Shown here piece by piece: positions 18,345-26,088 of a stretch of 64,000 nucleotides of DNA (within the stretch, counting starts at the first letter, position 1; every line of letters begins with the position of its first letter). The stretch lies in NCBI GenBank assembly GCA_944390715.1, contig CALXQS010000003.1, positions 1 to 64,000 on the forward strand. Reading direction: 5' to 3'. The translations under genes and the position numbers were made by a program. The notes under the pieces are model-generated. The model made no database searches, was not told where the DNA came from, and was given only the letters and a program-made list of their open reading frames with translations. Origin of the DNA: an uncultured Duodenibacillus sp. GTDB taxonomy: Bacteria; Pseudomonadota; Gammaproteobacteria; Burkholderiales; Burkholderiaceae_F.

Positions 18345-19607
18345 ATGTCGGCTAACGAACACCGCACCCTCATGCACCGCGCCATGCCCTTTTTGCTGGG
18401 AGGCTCCTTGGTCAAGCAGATTCTCATCGGCTTGATCCTCGGCATTGTCGTGGCGTTGGTTTCACCCTCGGTTGCCGTTGTCTGCGGCTTTTTGGGCACG
18501 CTTTTCGTATCAGCTTTAAAAGCGGTTGCTCCCGTGCTCGTCTTTGTTTTGGTCGGGGCGGCGATTGCCAATCAGCAGTTTGACGGACGCACGCAGATGC
18601 GGCCCATTATCGTGCTTTATCTGGTGGGCACCTTTGCAGCGGCCGCGACGGCAGTGATTGCAAGCTTTATTTGGCCCGTGACGATTGAATTTGCAAAAGC
18701 CGCCGACGGCGCGGCAACGCCGGGCGACATCCTTGAAGTTCTGCGCAATCTTCTGGTGAGCACTGTCGACAACCCCGTGCATGCCATCATGAGCGCCAAC
18801 TACATCGGCATTCTGGCCTGGGCCATTGGTCTGGGGATTGCCATGCGCAAAGCGTCCAATCAGACCCGCAATGTGCTCAACGATATTGCCGACGGCGTGG
18901 AATTCATCGTGCGCGTGGTGATTCGCTTTGCGCCTGTGGGCATCTTTGGTCTTGTGGCCAATACGTTTGCCACCGAGGGCATGTCCGTGCTTTTGGGTTA
19001 TGCGCAGCTTCTGATTGTGCTTTTGGGCTGCATGTTTTTTGTGGCGCTTGTCATCAATCCGATCATCGTCTGGTTCTGCATTCGCCGCAATCCGTATCCG
19101 CTGACATTCATGATGCTGCGCGAGTCGGGCGTCACGGCATTCTTTACCCGCTCGTCGGCGGCCAATATTCCGGTCAATCTGGCAATTTGCCGCAGACTGA
19201 ATCTTGACGAGGGAACGTTTAGCGTTTCTATTCCGCTCGGAGCCACCATCAACATGGCAGGGGCGGCCATCACGATCACCGTGCTGTCGCTGTCGGCGGC
19301 CTTTTCGCTTGGCATCACTGTTGATATTCCAACAGCGATTTTGCTGAGCGTCGTGGCAAGTCTGTGCGCATGCGGCGCTGCGGGCGTTCCCGGCGGTTCG
19401 CTGATGCTCATTCCGCTGGCTTGCTCGCTTTTCGGCGTGGACAACAGCACGGCCATGCAGGTCGTGGCGGTCGGCTTCATCATCGGCGTGCTGCAGGACT
19501 CGACCGAGACGGCGCTCAACAGCTCTTCAGATGCGCTCTTTACGGCGGCAGCCTGCTTGCGCGCCAAGCGGCTTGAGGCAGAAGCTGTGGAAAAAAGCAG
19601 CAAATAG
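18345..19607 (+). CDS. sstT: Serine/threonine:Na+ symporter SstT
   Basis: A 420-residue member of the dicarboxylate/amino acid:cation symporter family (DAACS). SstT-type features are the short N-terminus before [13 protein letters not shown], the serine-rich re-entrant loop ([13 protein letters not shown]), the [15 protein letters not shown] helix and the [11 protein letters not shown] loop with the later [21 protein letters not shown] segment. It imports serine and threonine with sodium. ATG 18345 has a strong AAGGAGG eight bases upstream; the longer open frame is rejected. It is a single-gene unit between two hairpins. Confidence 0.88.
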   Translation: MSANEHRTLMHRAMPFLLGGSLVKQILIGLILGIVVALVSPSVAVVCGFLGTLFVSALKAVAPVLVFVLVGAAIANQQFDGRTQMRPIIVLYLVGTFAAAATAVIASFIWPVTIEFAKAADGAATPGDILEVLRNLLVSTVDNPVHAIMSANYIGILAWAIGLGIAMRKASNQTRNVLNDIADGVEFIVRVVIRFAPVGIFGLVANTFATEGMSVLLGYAQLLIVLLGCMFFVALVINPIIVWFCIRRNPYPLTFMMLRESGVTAFFTRSSAANIPVNLAICRRLNLDEGTFSVSIPLGATINMAGAAITITVLSLSAAFSLGITVDIPTAILLSVVASLCACGAAGVPGGSLMLIPLACSLFGVDNSTAMQVVAVGFIIGVLQDSTETALNSSSDALFTAAACLRAKRLEAEAVEKSSK

Positions 19608-19647
19608 CTTCCAGCGAATTTAAAATACGGACTTTCAAGATCAGAGA

Positions 19648-19685
19648 CCGGCCGCAGGTGCACAGCCCCGCGGCCGGAAATTTTG
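19648..19685 (+). terminator. Probable terminator after sstT
   Basis: Perfect 8-bp GC arms CCGGCCGC (19648-19655) and GCGGCCGG (19670-19677) are followed by AAATTTT. The T run is short, so strength is uncertain. It lies directly before the recQ start at 19690. Confidence 0.5.
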
Positions 19686-19689
19686 TCCC

Positions 19690-21570
19690 ATGACCGAGGC
19701 TTCCAATCAAGCGCAGCATATTCTTCAGACCATTTTCGGCCTGCATGCCTTCAGGGGCTTTCAGCAGGAGGTCATCGAGACGGTCGCCGGAGGTCAGGAT
19801 GCCTTGGTGCTGATGCCCACCGGCGGCGGCAAAAGCCTTTGCTACCAAATTCCGGCGCTGATGCGCACGGGCGTAGCCGTCATCGTTTCGCCGCTGATTG
19901 CGCTGATGGCCGATCAAGTCAATGCTCTGAGGCAAATCGGCGTGTCTGCGGCGTTTCTGAATTCAACTCAAACGGCAAAGGAAAGCTTTGAGGTTCGACG
20001 CGCGCTTGCCCAAGGGCGCGTCAAGCTTTTGTATGTGGCGCCTGAGCGTTTGGTGATGCCGTCCATGGTCGATCTGCTCGATGGGCTTGACGTGGCGCTC
20101 TTTGCGATTGATGAAGCGCACTGCGTATCCATGTGGGGACACGACTTCAGACCCGAGTACGGCGCACTGAGCTTTTTGCGCGAACACTGGCCTCAGGTGC
20201 CGAGAATTGCATTGACGGCAACGGCCGACCTCAATACCCGCAAGGAGATCTGCGAAAAGCTTTTGGTGAACTGCCGCATGTTTGTGGCCAGTTTTGATCG
20301 GCCGAACATTCGCTACACCGTGGTGAGCAAGCACCGCCGCTCCCGGGCGCTCGACAAGCTCGTGCGCTTCATCAAACACGAGCATTTCGGCGAAAGCGGC
20401 ATAGTCTATTGCCTCAAGCGCGACGGCGCCGATGAGGCGGCCAAGGAGCTCAACGCTCGAGGCATCCCCGCGCTTTCCTATCATGCAGGACTGGATGCCG
20501 ACGAGAGAAGCCGGCGCCAAGAGCGGTTTCTGCGCGAGGACGGCATTGTGATGTGCGCAACCATTGCCTTCGGCATGGGAATCGACAAGCCCGACGTGAG
20601 GTTTGTGGCGCATCTTGACATGCCCAAGAGCATCGAAAACTATTTTCAGGAAACGGGTCGAGCGGGGCGCGACGGGGAGCCGGCTGACGCCTGGATGGCC
20701 TACGGCATCAGCGACATTCTCGATCAGCGCTACTTTATTGATGCAGGCTCAGGAAGCGACGTCTACAAAATGCGGCAGCGCGCCAAGCTCGACGCGATGC
20801 TTGCCTATGCCGAAACGCCGAGCTGCCGCAGACAGATGCTGCTGCGCTATTTTGCCGAGGATGCCCCGGAGCATTGCGACAACTGCGACAACTGTCTGTA
20901 TCCGCCCAAGGTGCTCGATGTCACGATTTTGGCGCAACAGCTCGTGAGCTGCATCTGGCGCTGCAGCAAGGCAAGCGGACACAGCTACGGCGCGGGTCAT
21001 ATATTTGCCGTTTTGCAGGGACGCCAAACCGAGCGCATCATTTCGCGCGGACACGACAAGCTCTCAACCTTCGGCATTGGCATCGCTGTTGATGATGATC
21101 AGTGGCGCCGCGTGCTGCGCCAGCTCATCGTCATGAACATCGTCGACGTCGATGCCGAGCACATGAATACGCTTGCGATAAAGCCCCGTGCCAAAGATCT
21201 TCTCAAGGGCGAACTCAAGGTCTTTGTGGTCGATGACGATCATCGCGCAGTCCGCAAAAAAGCGCCCGGGAAAAAATTGCACGACGATGAGCTCACGCAG
21301 GAAGAGCGCACGCTTTTTGCTTTGCTCAAAGGCTGGCGCAAAGAGGAGGCGCAGCGCCAGGGCGTGCCTCCGTACGTGATCTGTCCGGATGCCACGCTGC
21401 GCGACATTGCCAGGCAAAAGCCGCGAAGCCTTGGGCTTTTGGCCGATGTGCAGGGCATGGGAGAAAAGCGCCTGGAGTGCTACGGCAAGGCCCTTGCGGC
21501 AATCGTCTGCAAATTCGTGCAGAGCGAAAGCGTCGCAGCGTCCTCTGTTCTCTCAGCGGACCAGTCCTGA
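19690..21570 (+). CDS. recQ: ATP-dependent DNA helicase RecQ
   Basis: A 626-residue superfamily 2 helicase unwinding DNA 3'-5' in recombination and repair. Helicase motifs in order: motif 0 (FRGFQQEVI), motif I MPTGGGKS, motif II DEAHC, motif III ALTATAD, and motif VI QETGRAGRDG. A four-cysteine zinc site follows (CRRQMLLRYF ... CDNCDNC), then an RQC winged helix. The C-terminal HRDC domain is visible as LRDIARQKPRSLGLLADVQGMGEKRLECYG. Length and domain content match standard bacterial RecQ. Confidence 0.93.
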   Translation: MTEASNQAQHILQTIFGLHAFRGFQQEVIETVAGGQDALVLMPTGGGKSLCYQIPALMRTGVAVIVSPLIALMADQVNALRQIGVSAAFLNSTQTAKESFEVRRALAQGRVKLLYVAPERLVMPSMVDLLDGLDVALFAIDEAHCVSMWGHDFRPEYGALSFLREHWPQVPRIALTATADLNTRKEICEKLLVNCRMFVASFDRPNIRYTVVSKHRRSRALDKLVRFIKHEHFGESGIVYCLKRDGADEAAKELNARGIPALSYHAGLDADERSRRQERFLREDGIVMCATIAFGMGIDKPDVRFVAHLDMPKSIENYFQETGRAGRDGEPADAWMAYGISDILDQRYFIDAGSGSDVYKMRQRAKLDAMLAYAETPSCRRQMLLRYFAEDAPEHCDNCDNCLYPPKVLDVTILAQQLVSCIWRCSKASGHSYGAGHIFAVLQGRQTERIISRGHDKLSTFGIGIAVDDDQWRRVLRQLIVMNIVDVDAEHMNTLAIKPRAKDLLKGELKVFVVDDDHRAVRKKAPGKKLHDDELTQEERTLFALLKGWRKEEAQRQGVPPYVICPDATLRDIARQKPRSLGLLADVQGMGEKRLECYGKALAAIVCKFVQSESVAASSVLSADQS

Positions 21571-21661
21571 GCCTCAAGACAAAGGCTCAAGGCTTCGAAC
21601 GAAGGTGCTGCCTTGCCGCAGCGCCAAGCAAATGGCGCAGTTGTTGCCTTTGGACAAATGT

Positions 21662-21710
21662 CTTAGGAGATTTCTTTTCCGAGCCCGTGCTTTTAAGCAA
21701 ATCTCCTAGG
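21662..21710. repeat. Long-arm palindrome upstream of flavoprotein reductase
   Basis: Arms CTTAGGAGATTT (21662-21673) and AAATCTCCTAGG (21699-21710) match at 11 of 12 positions around a 25-base loop, with a further CCTAGG palindrome at the right end. The rest of the 269-base gap between recQ and the flavoprotein shows no gene. It could end recQ transcription or serve as a binding site; there is no T-tract. Confidence 0.45.
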
Positions 21711-21839
21711 AGGTTTGCCGTCAGATAATGAACGCAGAAAGTGAAGGCATCTTTTTCTGAAGAGATGCGTTTGTTACAGACGGCAGACGGCTGCGGGCCG
21801 ATGTTGGTTTGCGCCGCGCTGCAAGAGAGGAGAAAAAAC

Positions 21840-23357
21840 ATGTCTGATTTGTCTCGTCGTTCCCTTCTGAAGGGTTCTGCTGTTCTCGGTGCCGCCAGCC
21901 TGATGGGCGCTGCCGGCGTCGCTGCGGCCAAGACTCCCGCAAAGTGGGACGAAACGGTTGACGTCATCGTCGTGGGTTCCGGCTTTGCCGGTTTGGCAGC
22001 CGCCATTGAAGCCAAGAAGGCTGGCGCCAAGACCATCGTTCTGGAAAAGATGCCTACCGCCGGCGGCAACTCCATCATCAACGGCGGCATTCTGACGGCT
22101 ACCGGCTGCCCGCAGCAGCTCAAGCACAAGATCAAGGATTCGCCTGAACTGCTTGCCAAGGACATCCTCGTGGCCGGTCTTTACATGAATCAGCCCGAAA
22201 AGGTCAAGCTGCTTGCCAAGAACGCTCTTTCGAATTATGAATGGACGGTCAAGGAACTCGGCGTTGAGTACAACCAGGACGCCATCGGTCAGGAAGGCGG
22301 CCACAGCGTTCCGCGCTATGTCTTTACGAAGAACGGCTCGGGTTCCGGCATTGTGTCCAAGGAACTTGAGAAGGTGAAGGCTCTCGGCGTGCCCGTGCGT
22401 CTGCGCACCTACGTCAAGCACATCATCCGCGACGAAAAGGGCCGCGTGGTGGGTCTGGAAGTTCTCGAAGGCTATCGCTTCCCGAAGGCTGACTCCGGCA
22501 AGACCAAGTTCATCCGCGCAACCAAGGGCGTGGTGCTTTGCTACGGCGGCTTCTCGCGCGACGTTGCCTATCGCACGATGCAGGATCCCAAGCTTGTCGC
22601 TTCGCTTGATTCCACGAACCAGCCCGGTGCTACCGCTGAGCTGTGGCGTGAAACGAGCCGCATCGGCTGCGCTCAGGTTCAGAACGACTGGATCCAGTGC
22701 ACGCCCTGGAACAGCCCCAAGGAAAAGGGCATGGGCATCGGCTGGACGTTCTCTCAGTCGGGTGCTGCTGAATACGGTCTGTGGGTGTCGACGACCGGCA
22801 AGCGCTTTGTCAACGAACTGGCCAACCGCAAGGTTCGCGCCGACGCCATCATGGTTGAACAGACCAACGGTCATCGCGCTGTAGCCATCTGCACGCAGAA
22901 CAACCTCAACGCCTACAAGGTTGCTCGTCCCGGCATGCTCGAGAAGCTTCTCGAACAGGGCATCGTCAAGCAGTACAAGGATCTCGACGGCATTGCCGCC
23001 GACTTCAAGATCCCGACGGACGAACTCAAGAAGACGGTCGCCAAGTTCAACGACGCCGTCAAGAGCAAGAAGGATCCGGAATTCGGCCGCTACATCAACA
23101 ACGAACAGAAGCCTTTGACGGAAGGCCCCTGGTACGCTGCTGAAATGAGCCCGAAGGTTCACCACTGCATGGGCGGTCTGTACACCAACATCGACTGCCA
23201 GGTGATCGACATCGTGACCGACAAGCCGATCCCCGGTCTGTACGCAGCAGGCGAAGCTACCGCCGGCGTGCACGGTGCCGTGCGTCTGGGTTCCTGCGCT
23301 ATTCTCGACTGCCTGGTCAATGGCCGCATTGCCGGTCAGAAGGCTGCCAAGGCTTAA
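21840..23357 (+). CDS. Tat-exported FAD-dependent reductase of the fumarate reductase/flavocytochrome c family
   Basis: A 505-residue periplasmic flavoprotein. The Tat signal SRRSLLKG precedes a hydrophobic alanine-rich region; FAD-binding GSGFAG is at about 46-51 and the C-terminal GLYAAGEATAGVHGAVRLG closes the FAD domain. Against fumarate reductase Fcc3 of Shewanella (numbering in brackets), Arg330 [402], His441 [504] and Arg482 [544] are kept. The residue at [365] is Thr288 instead of His, and the Glu378/Arg381 proton-relay segment has no equivalent. It is therefore likely to reduce a substrate other than fumarate. It has no haem domain and probably takes electrons from the tetrahaem cytochrome encoded next. 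Start chosen at the ATG after GAGAGGAG; the longer frame from 21741 would bury the Tat signal. Codon choice is strongly biased (Lys mostly AAG), suggesting high expression. Confidence 0.85.
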   Translation: MSDLSRRSLLKGSAVLGAASLMGAAGVAAAKTPAKWDETVDVIVVGSGFAGLAAAIEAKKAGAKTIVLEKMPTAGGNSIINGGILTATGCPQQLKHKIKDSPELLAKDILVAGLYMNQPEKVKLLAKNALSNYEWTVKELGVEYNQDAIGQEGGHSVPRYVFTKNGSGSGIVSKELEKVKALGVPVRLRTYVKHIIRDEKGRVVGLEVLEGYRFPKADSGKTKFIRATKGVVLCYGGFSRDVAYRTMQDPKLVASLDSTNQPGATAELWRETSRIGCAQVQNDWIQCTPWNSPKEKGMGIGWTFSQSGAAEYGLWVSTTGKRFVNELANRKVRADAIMVEQTNGHRAVAICTQNNLNAYKVARPGMLEKLLEQGIVKQYKDLDGIAADFKIPTDELKKTVAKFNDAVKSKKDPEFGRYINNEQKPLTEGPWYAAEMSPKVHHCMGGLYTNIDCQVIDIVTDKPIPGLYAAGEATAGVHGAVRLGSCAILDCLVNGRIAGQKAAKA

Positions 23358-23441
23358 TCAGAGCGCATGAAGCCCTCAAGAGCTTCTCTCGGGGATTTGG
23401 GCATCTGCTCAGATCCCTGAGCCGGGAAGTTCGAGAAAATG

Positions 23442-23471
23442 AAGACTGCCTCCATCCCGGGGCAGTCTTTT
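23442..23471 (+). terminator. Rho-independent terminator after flavoprotein gene
   Basis: Perfect 9-bp arms AAGACTGCC (23442-23450) and GGCAGTCTT (23461-23469) lead into a short T run. Immediately after it, TGAGGT-ATA-ACCTCA (23471-23485) forms a small perfect palindrome just before the cytochrome gene, a possible operator or partial read-through control. Confidence 0.65.
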
Positions 23472-23515
23472 GAGGTATAACCTCAGCATGGAAGAATACC
23501 CACGGGAGAAAAATT

Positions 23516-23854
23516 ATGAAAAAGGCTGCGCTTTTTGCTGCATTGCTTGGTCTTGCCCTGAGCGTTCAGGCTGCTGATCAGTTCGGCGCTGACAGACATG
23601 TCGCCAAGGGCGTGCCGTGCACGATGTGTCACGGACCTGACAAGGCCAACCCCGAGATGCCGACCATCGAAACCTGCACGAAGTGCCACAACACCAAGCA
23701 GCTGGTGGAGAAGACCAAAAACGTCAAGCCCACCAATCCGCATACCTCTCCGCACTATCAGGATCAGCTCGACTGCACGAACTGCCACTACATGCACTCC
23801 AAGCCTGAAAACTTCTGCGCTCAGTGCCACAACTTCAACTTCAAGGTGCCGTAG
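23516..23854 (+). CDS. Small periplasmic tetrahaem cytochrome c
   Basis: A 112-residue protein with a signal peptide ending ALSVQA|AD and four haem motifs: CTMCH, CTKCH, CTNCH and CAQCH. The spacing resembles the N-terminal cytochrome domain of tetrahaem flavocytochrome c, here as a separate polypeptide. It should carry electrons from a membrane quinol dehydrogenase to periplasmic flavoprotein reductases. It lies between two flavoproteins that lack haem (21840-23357 upstream and 23951-25417 convergent), so it may serve either or both. Confidence 0.88.
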   Translation: MKKAALFAALLGLALSVQAADQFGADRHVAKGVPCTMCHGPDKANPEMPTIETCTKCHNTKQLVEKTKNVKPTNPHTSPHYQDQLDCTNCHYMHSKPENFCAQCHNFNFKVP

Positions 23855-23890
23855 CACGAGACGCTTGGCTTGAAAAAGTGCGTTCAAATC

Positions 23891-23926
23891 AAAGACTCTG
23901 CCGGAAGCTGTCCTGCAGAGTCTTTT
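23891..23926. terminator. Bidirectional terminator between convergent genes
   Basis: Perfect 11-bp arms AAAGACTCTGC (23891-23901) and GCAGAGTCTTT (23914-23924) are followed by T residues on the plus strand. It separates the cytochrome gene from the convergent second flavoprotein gene and could work in both directions. Confidence 0.7.
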
Positions 23927-23950
23927 TAGACATACGGCGCCGCATGCAAG

Positions 23951-25417
23951 TCAAATGCGCTTTGCAGCCTCTTTTCCTGCGACGCGGCCAAAGACCAGCG
24001 CATCAAGCAGTCCGCAGGAATTGAGTCGGGCAATGCCGTGCAGACCGCCGGTAATCTCGCCTGCGGCAAAAAGTCCGGGGATGGGCTGATCGTCAACGAC
24101 CGAGAGCACGCGGGCGCTTAAGTCTGTGGAGAGTCCTCCGCCGCACAGATGCACTTTGGGCAAAAAGCGGCTGACGTACCACGGCGCTTCGCTCATGGGT
24201 TCGTTGCTGCGGTGAATTTCTCGACCCATGCGGTCGCGGGCGAGCCTGCTTGTTAGGTCGCTGTTGTACTGCTTAATGGTCTCTTTGAGGGGGCCAAAGG
24301 GGATCTCCATGTCTGCGGCAAGCTGCTCGAGGGTGTCGTAGCGCCGCACAAGTCCGCGCTTGACGAGTTCTTCGACATTGTCTGCGGAAAAAATAACCGA
24401 GCGCGGATGCCGAACGGCGCGCGCATCGGCAATGGCCAGACACTGCCGTCCGGCATTGACTTCGTCGAGAATCGCATTGGTGCGCACGTCGTTGGCTTCG
24501 GTTTCAGCTACAAACCTTCGGCCTGTTTCGCGGACAACCCAGACGCCCTGCGCGGCTGCGCAGTGGCGCGTGAATTGCCAGACGCTGCCCCAGCCTTTTT
24601 CATCCGGACTTGCCTCCGGGATGCAGTGGATGTACTGCAGATGAATGGTCCAGGCGCCGATGCGAGCGCACTCGCGCAGCATTTCGCTTGTGCTGCCAGG
24701 CTGCGTTGTTGTGCCTACGTGTTCGGAAAGCCGCCAATTCTGCATTTGCCGCAAAGCAATGTCGGCTCCGAAACCCCCGGCGCAGACGACGGTGCTGCGC
24801 GCGGAAATGTCCTGCAGCTGCCCGCCCGTTCGAACTCTCACGCCCGTGACGGCGCCCTCGGCATCGGTAAGCAGGCCGACGACGGGGCTGTGCACGCGCA
24901 GCTCAACGCCGAGCGTGCGGGCGCGCTCATAAAGCGGAAAGATGAGTCCGGTGCCGCTGTTTGTTCTGACCAGGGCGCAGCGGCGAACCGAGTGACCGAT
25001 GTCGTACTCCACGCGGTCTTCCCACCAGCTGACGCCAAGCTCTTTTTGCGTCCAGAAAAATGTTTCAAGAGCGTGCCGGGCAAGAAAATTGACTTTGTCG
25101 GGATTGTTGACGTAGCCCAGGTTGAGCATGTCGTCGGCAAAAAGCTCGGGAGAATCGATCAAGCGCTCTTTTTGCTGCATGGGCGTGCAGGGCACGGCGA
25201 CCTGACCTTTGCTGATGACGGAGTTGCCCCCAATGCTGCCCATTTTTTCCACAACGAGCACGCGAGCGCCGGCCTTTCGTGCTTCTAGAGCGGCGGAAAG
25301 CCCTGCCGCGCCCGAGCCGACGACAACGACGTCGTAGTCCCGAGCAGAGGCCGCAGCGGCAGTGCCGGCGCCAAAGAGCGCGGGAAGAGTTCCAAGAAGT
25401 GTTCTGCGGCTGGTCAT
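23951..25417 (-). CDS. Second Tat-exported flavoprotein reductase (fumarate reductase-like, altered active site)
   Basis: A 488-residue FAD protein with Tat motif SRRTLLG, FAD-binding GSGAAG at about 34-39 and the C-terminal GLFAAGEITGGLHGIARLN. Compared with Fcc3 fumarate reductase, His423 [504] and Arg464 [544] are kept. Position [402], the acid/base arginine, is Asn309; [365] is Ile266; and the [378]/[381] relay is missing. Fumarate reduction is therefore improbable, and an arginine three residues later (DVRTN) may take part instead. It is the third gene of an operon after the TtrS-like kinase and LuxR-type regulator, 26 bases from the latter. That order suggests substrate-induced expression. 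No cytochrome is encoded in its own operon. Confidence 0.82.
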   Translation of the reverse strand: MTSRRTLLGTLPALFGAGTAAAASARDYDVVVVGSGAAGLSAALEARKAGARVLVVEKMGSIGGNSVISKGQVAVPCTPMQQKERLIDSPELFADDMLNLGYVNNPDKVNFLARHALETFFWTQKELGVSWWEDRVEYDIGHSVRRCALVRTNSGTGLIFPLYERARTLGVELRVHSPVVGLLTDAEGAVTGVRVRTGGQLQDISARSTVVCAGGFGADIALRQMQNWRLSEHVGTTTQPGSTSEMLRECARIGAWTIHLQYIHCIPEASPDEKGWGSVWQFTRHCAAAQGVWVVRETGRRFVAETEANDVRTNAILDEVNAGRQCLAIADARAVRHPRSVIFSADNVEELVKRGLVRRYDTLEQLAADMEIPFGPLKETIKQYNSDLTSRLARDRMGREIHRSNEPMSEAPWYVSRFLPKVHLCGGGLSTDLSARVLSVVDDQPIPGLFAAGEITGGLHGIARLNSCGLLDALVFGRVAGKEAAKRI

Positions 25418-25443
25418 GAGTTGATTGCCTTTCGTATTGGATC

Positions 25444-26088
25444 CTAAGCCGCAGGAGCCTCGTCAAAGCCTGAGATCGCGCGCACGGCGCGCGTAATGCC
25501 CAAGGCTCCTTTGACGCCGAGCTTGCGGCAGACCTCGCCGCGATGCACCTGTACGGTCTTGATGGAAATGCCGCCCAAGCGCTCGCCGACGTCTCGGTTT
25601 AAGAGTCCCTGAGCAATGAGCGAGGCGACTTCTTTTTCGCGCGGCGTCAAGGTCTGCCAGCGTGCAATGAGAAGCGCGGGCGTCTGCACGGCGCCTTGGT
25701 TTTGCTCGAGCGCTTTGTAAATCGCATCAAGAAGCCGGGTGCGGTCAGCGGTTTTTTCAACAAAGGCGACGGCGCCCTTTTGCATGGTGTCGACAGCCAT
25801 GTCGATCGTGCCGTAGGCCGACAGAAAGACGATGGGCAGAGTGCTTCCGCGGCGAATCAGTTCCTGCTGCAGCTCCAGACCGCTCATTTGAGGCATCTGC
25901 ACGTCAAGCAAAAGGCATCCCGGAACAGACGGCATGTCGTCGATGAGAAACTCTTTGGCACTTTCATAGCAAACGCACTCAAAGCCTTCCTGTCTGAGCA
26001 TGAAGGCCAGAGAATCGCGTACGCTCGCCTGATCGTCAACGATGCGGATGCGTACGCAGGAATCAGCTGCGGCAGTGCTGCTTGTCAT
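25444..26088 (-). CDS. Two-component response regulator, FixJ/TtrR-like (LuxR-type HTH)
   Basis: A 214-residue regulator. The receiver domain has the acidic pair near residue 18 (IVDDQ), the phosphoacceptor Asp62 in LLLDVQMP and the switch/Lys region (VAFVEKTAD, Lys at the usual KP site followed by Thr). A linker leads to a LuxR-type helix-turn-helix (LTPREKEVASLIAQGL ... IKTVQVHRGEVCRKLG). Its start overlaps the kinase gene by 26 bases. It is expected to activate the adjacent flavoprotein gene, and possibly 21840, once phosphorylated. Confidence 0.88.
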   Translation of the reverse strand: MTSSTAAADSCVRIRIVDDQASVRDSLAFMLRQEGFECVCYESAKEFLIDDMPSVPGCLLLDVQMPQMSGLELQQELIRRGSTLPIVFLSAYGTIDMAVDTMQKGAVAFVEKTADRTRLLDAIYKALEQNQGAVQTPALLIARWQTLTPREKEVASLIAQGLLNRDVGERLGGISIKTVQVHRGEVCRKLGVKGALGITRAVRAISGFDEAPAA

